Of a DNA stretch of 5,373 nt, positions 5,309-5,373 are shown piece after piece; within the stretch, counting starts at the first letter, position 1; the number at the start of each line of letters is the position of its first letter. Location: assembly GCA_964417785.1 (NCBI GenBank), contig CAYQJO010000288.1, forward strand, positions 1 to 5,373. Reading direction: 5' to 3'. Both the position numbers and the translations under genes were made by a program. The notes below the pieces were generated by a model, which worked only from the letters and a program-made list of their open reading frames with translations, made no database searches and was not told the origin of the DNA. The stretch is from DAOTUL01 sp034437435 (GTDB lineage Bacteria > Chloroflexota > Anaerolineae > Aggregatilineales > Phototrophicaceae).

Positions 5309-5373
5309 TTAGAACGCGCCTTTGCCTTTCAGCAGCGCGGGGATCGTCATGAGCAGGATTTTGATGTCCAGCC
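5309..5373 (-). CDS. C-terminus of a polyprenyl-phosphate sugar phosphotransferase (partial)
   Basis: The minus strand carries 20 codons and a TAA stop at 5311-5309; the gene continues off the right edge. The peptide LDIKILLMTIPALLKGKGAF matches the usual end of bacterial sugar transferases of the WbaP/PssY type (exopolysaccharide polyprenyl glycosylphosphotransferase). Those commonly end in a pattern like DLxILLxTxxxxLxxxGA followed by Tyr or Phe. Such enzymes attach the first sugar phosphate to a membrane polyprenyl phosphate in capsule or exopolysaccharide synthesis. The gene is convergent to the ABC operon and functionally unrelated to it. Identification rests on a short tail only. Confidence 0.65.
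   Translation of the reverse strand, partial: LDIKILLMTIPALLKGKGAF

Overview
The window holds three co-directional genes for a membrane ABC importer, followed by the tail of a convergent gene. About 200 bases of apparent promoter region lie in front. GC content is moderately high, Shine-Dalgarno sites are clear and the genes are tightly packed, so this is bacterial chromosome. Gene style and the enlarged permeases would suit a Chloroflexota (Anaerolineae-like) genome, but that assignment is an inference with modest confidence.

Layout: 1-204 is non-coding or nearly so. It carries a 9-bp direct repeat at one-helical-turn spacing, candidate sigma-70-type promoters on both strands, and perhaps the first codons of a divergent gene at the left edge. 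205-1737 encodes a two-domain ATPase of the NupO/YufO family. 1730-3964 encodes a NupP/YufP-family permease and overlaps the ATPase gene by 8 bases. 3968-5266 encodes a NupQ/YufQ-family permease and starts 3 bases after the previous stop. A strong hairpin at 5265-5288, starting inside the last stop codon, separates the operon from a minus-strand gene. That gene's last 20 codons (5309-5373) look like the C-terminus of a polyprenyl-phosphate sugar phosphotransferase of exopolysaccharide synthesis.

The three proteins should assemble as one importer: a single polypeptide with two nucleotide-binding domains on the cytoplasmic face, and two different permeases in the membrane. The family normally takes nucleosides or related purine/sugar compounds from a BMP-type (Med/BmpA) lipoprotein. 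No such binding protein is encoded here, so it must lie outside the window or elsewhere in the genome.

The most unusual feature is the architecture of the permeases. The NupP-like protein (744 aa, against roughly 350 expected) carries about 300 acidic, helix-rich, lysine-free residues inserted in the first extracytoplasmic loop, plus an apparent extra transmembrane hairpin later on. The NupQ-like protein (432 aa, against roughly 310 expected) has an N-terminal extension of about 125 residues with three predicted membrane helices. Topology by the positive-inside rule is consistent with all three additions. The enlarged loop is a candidate undescribed docking or sensing domain, loosely comparable in position and idea to the P2 loop of MalF.
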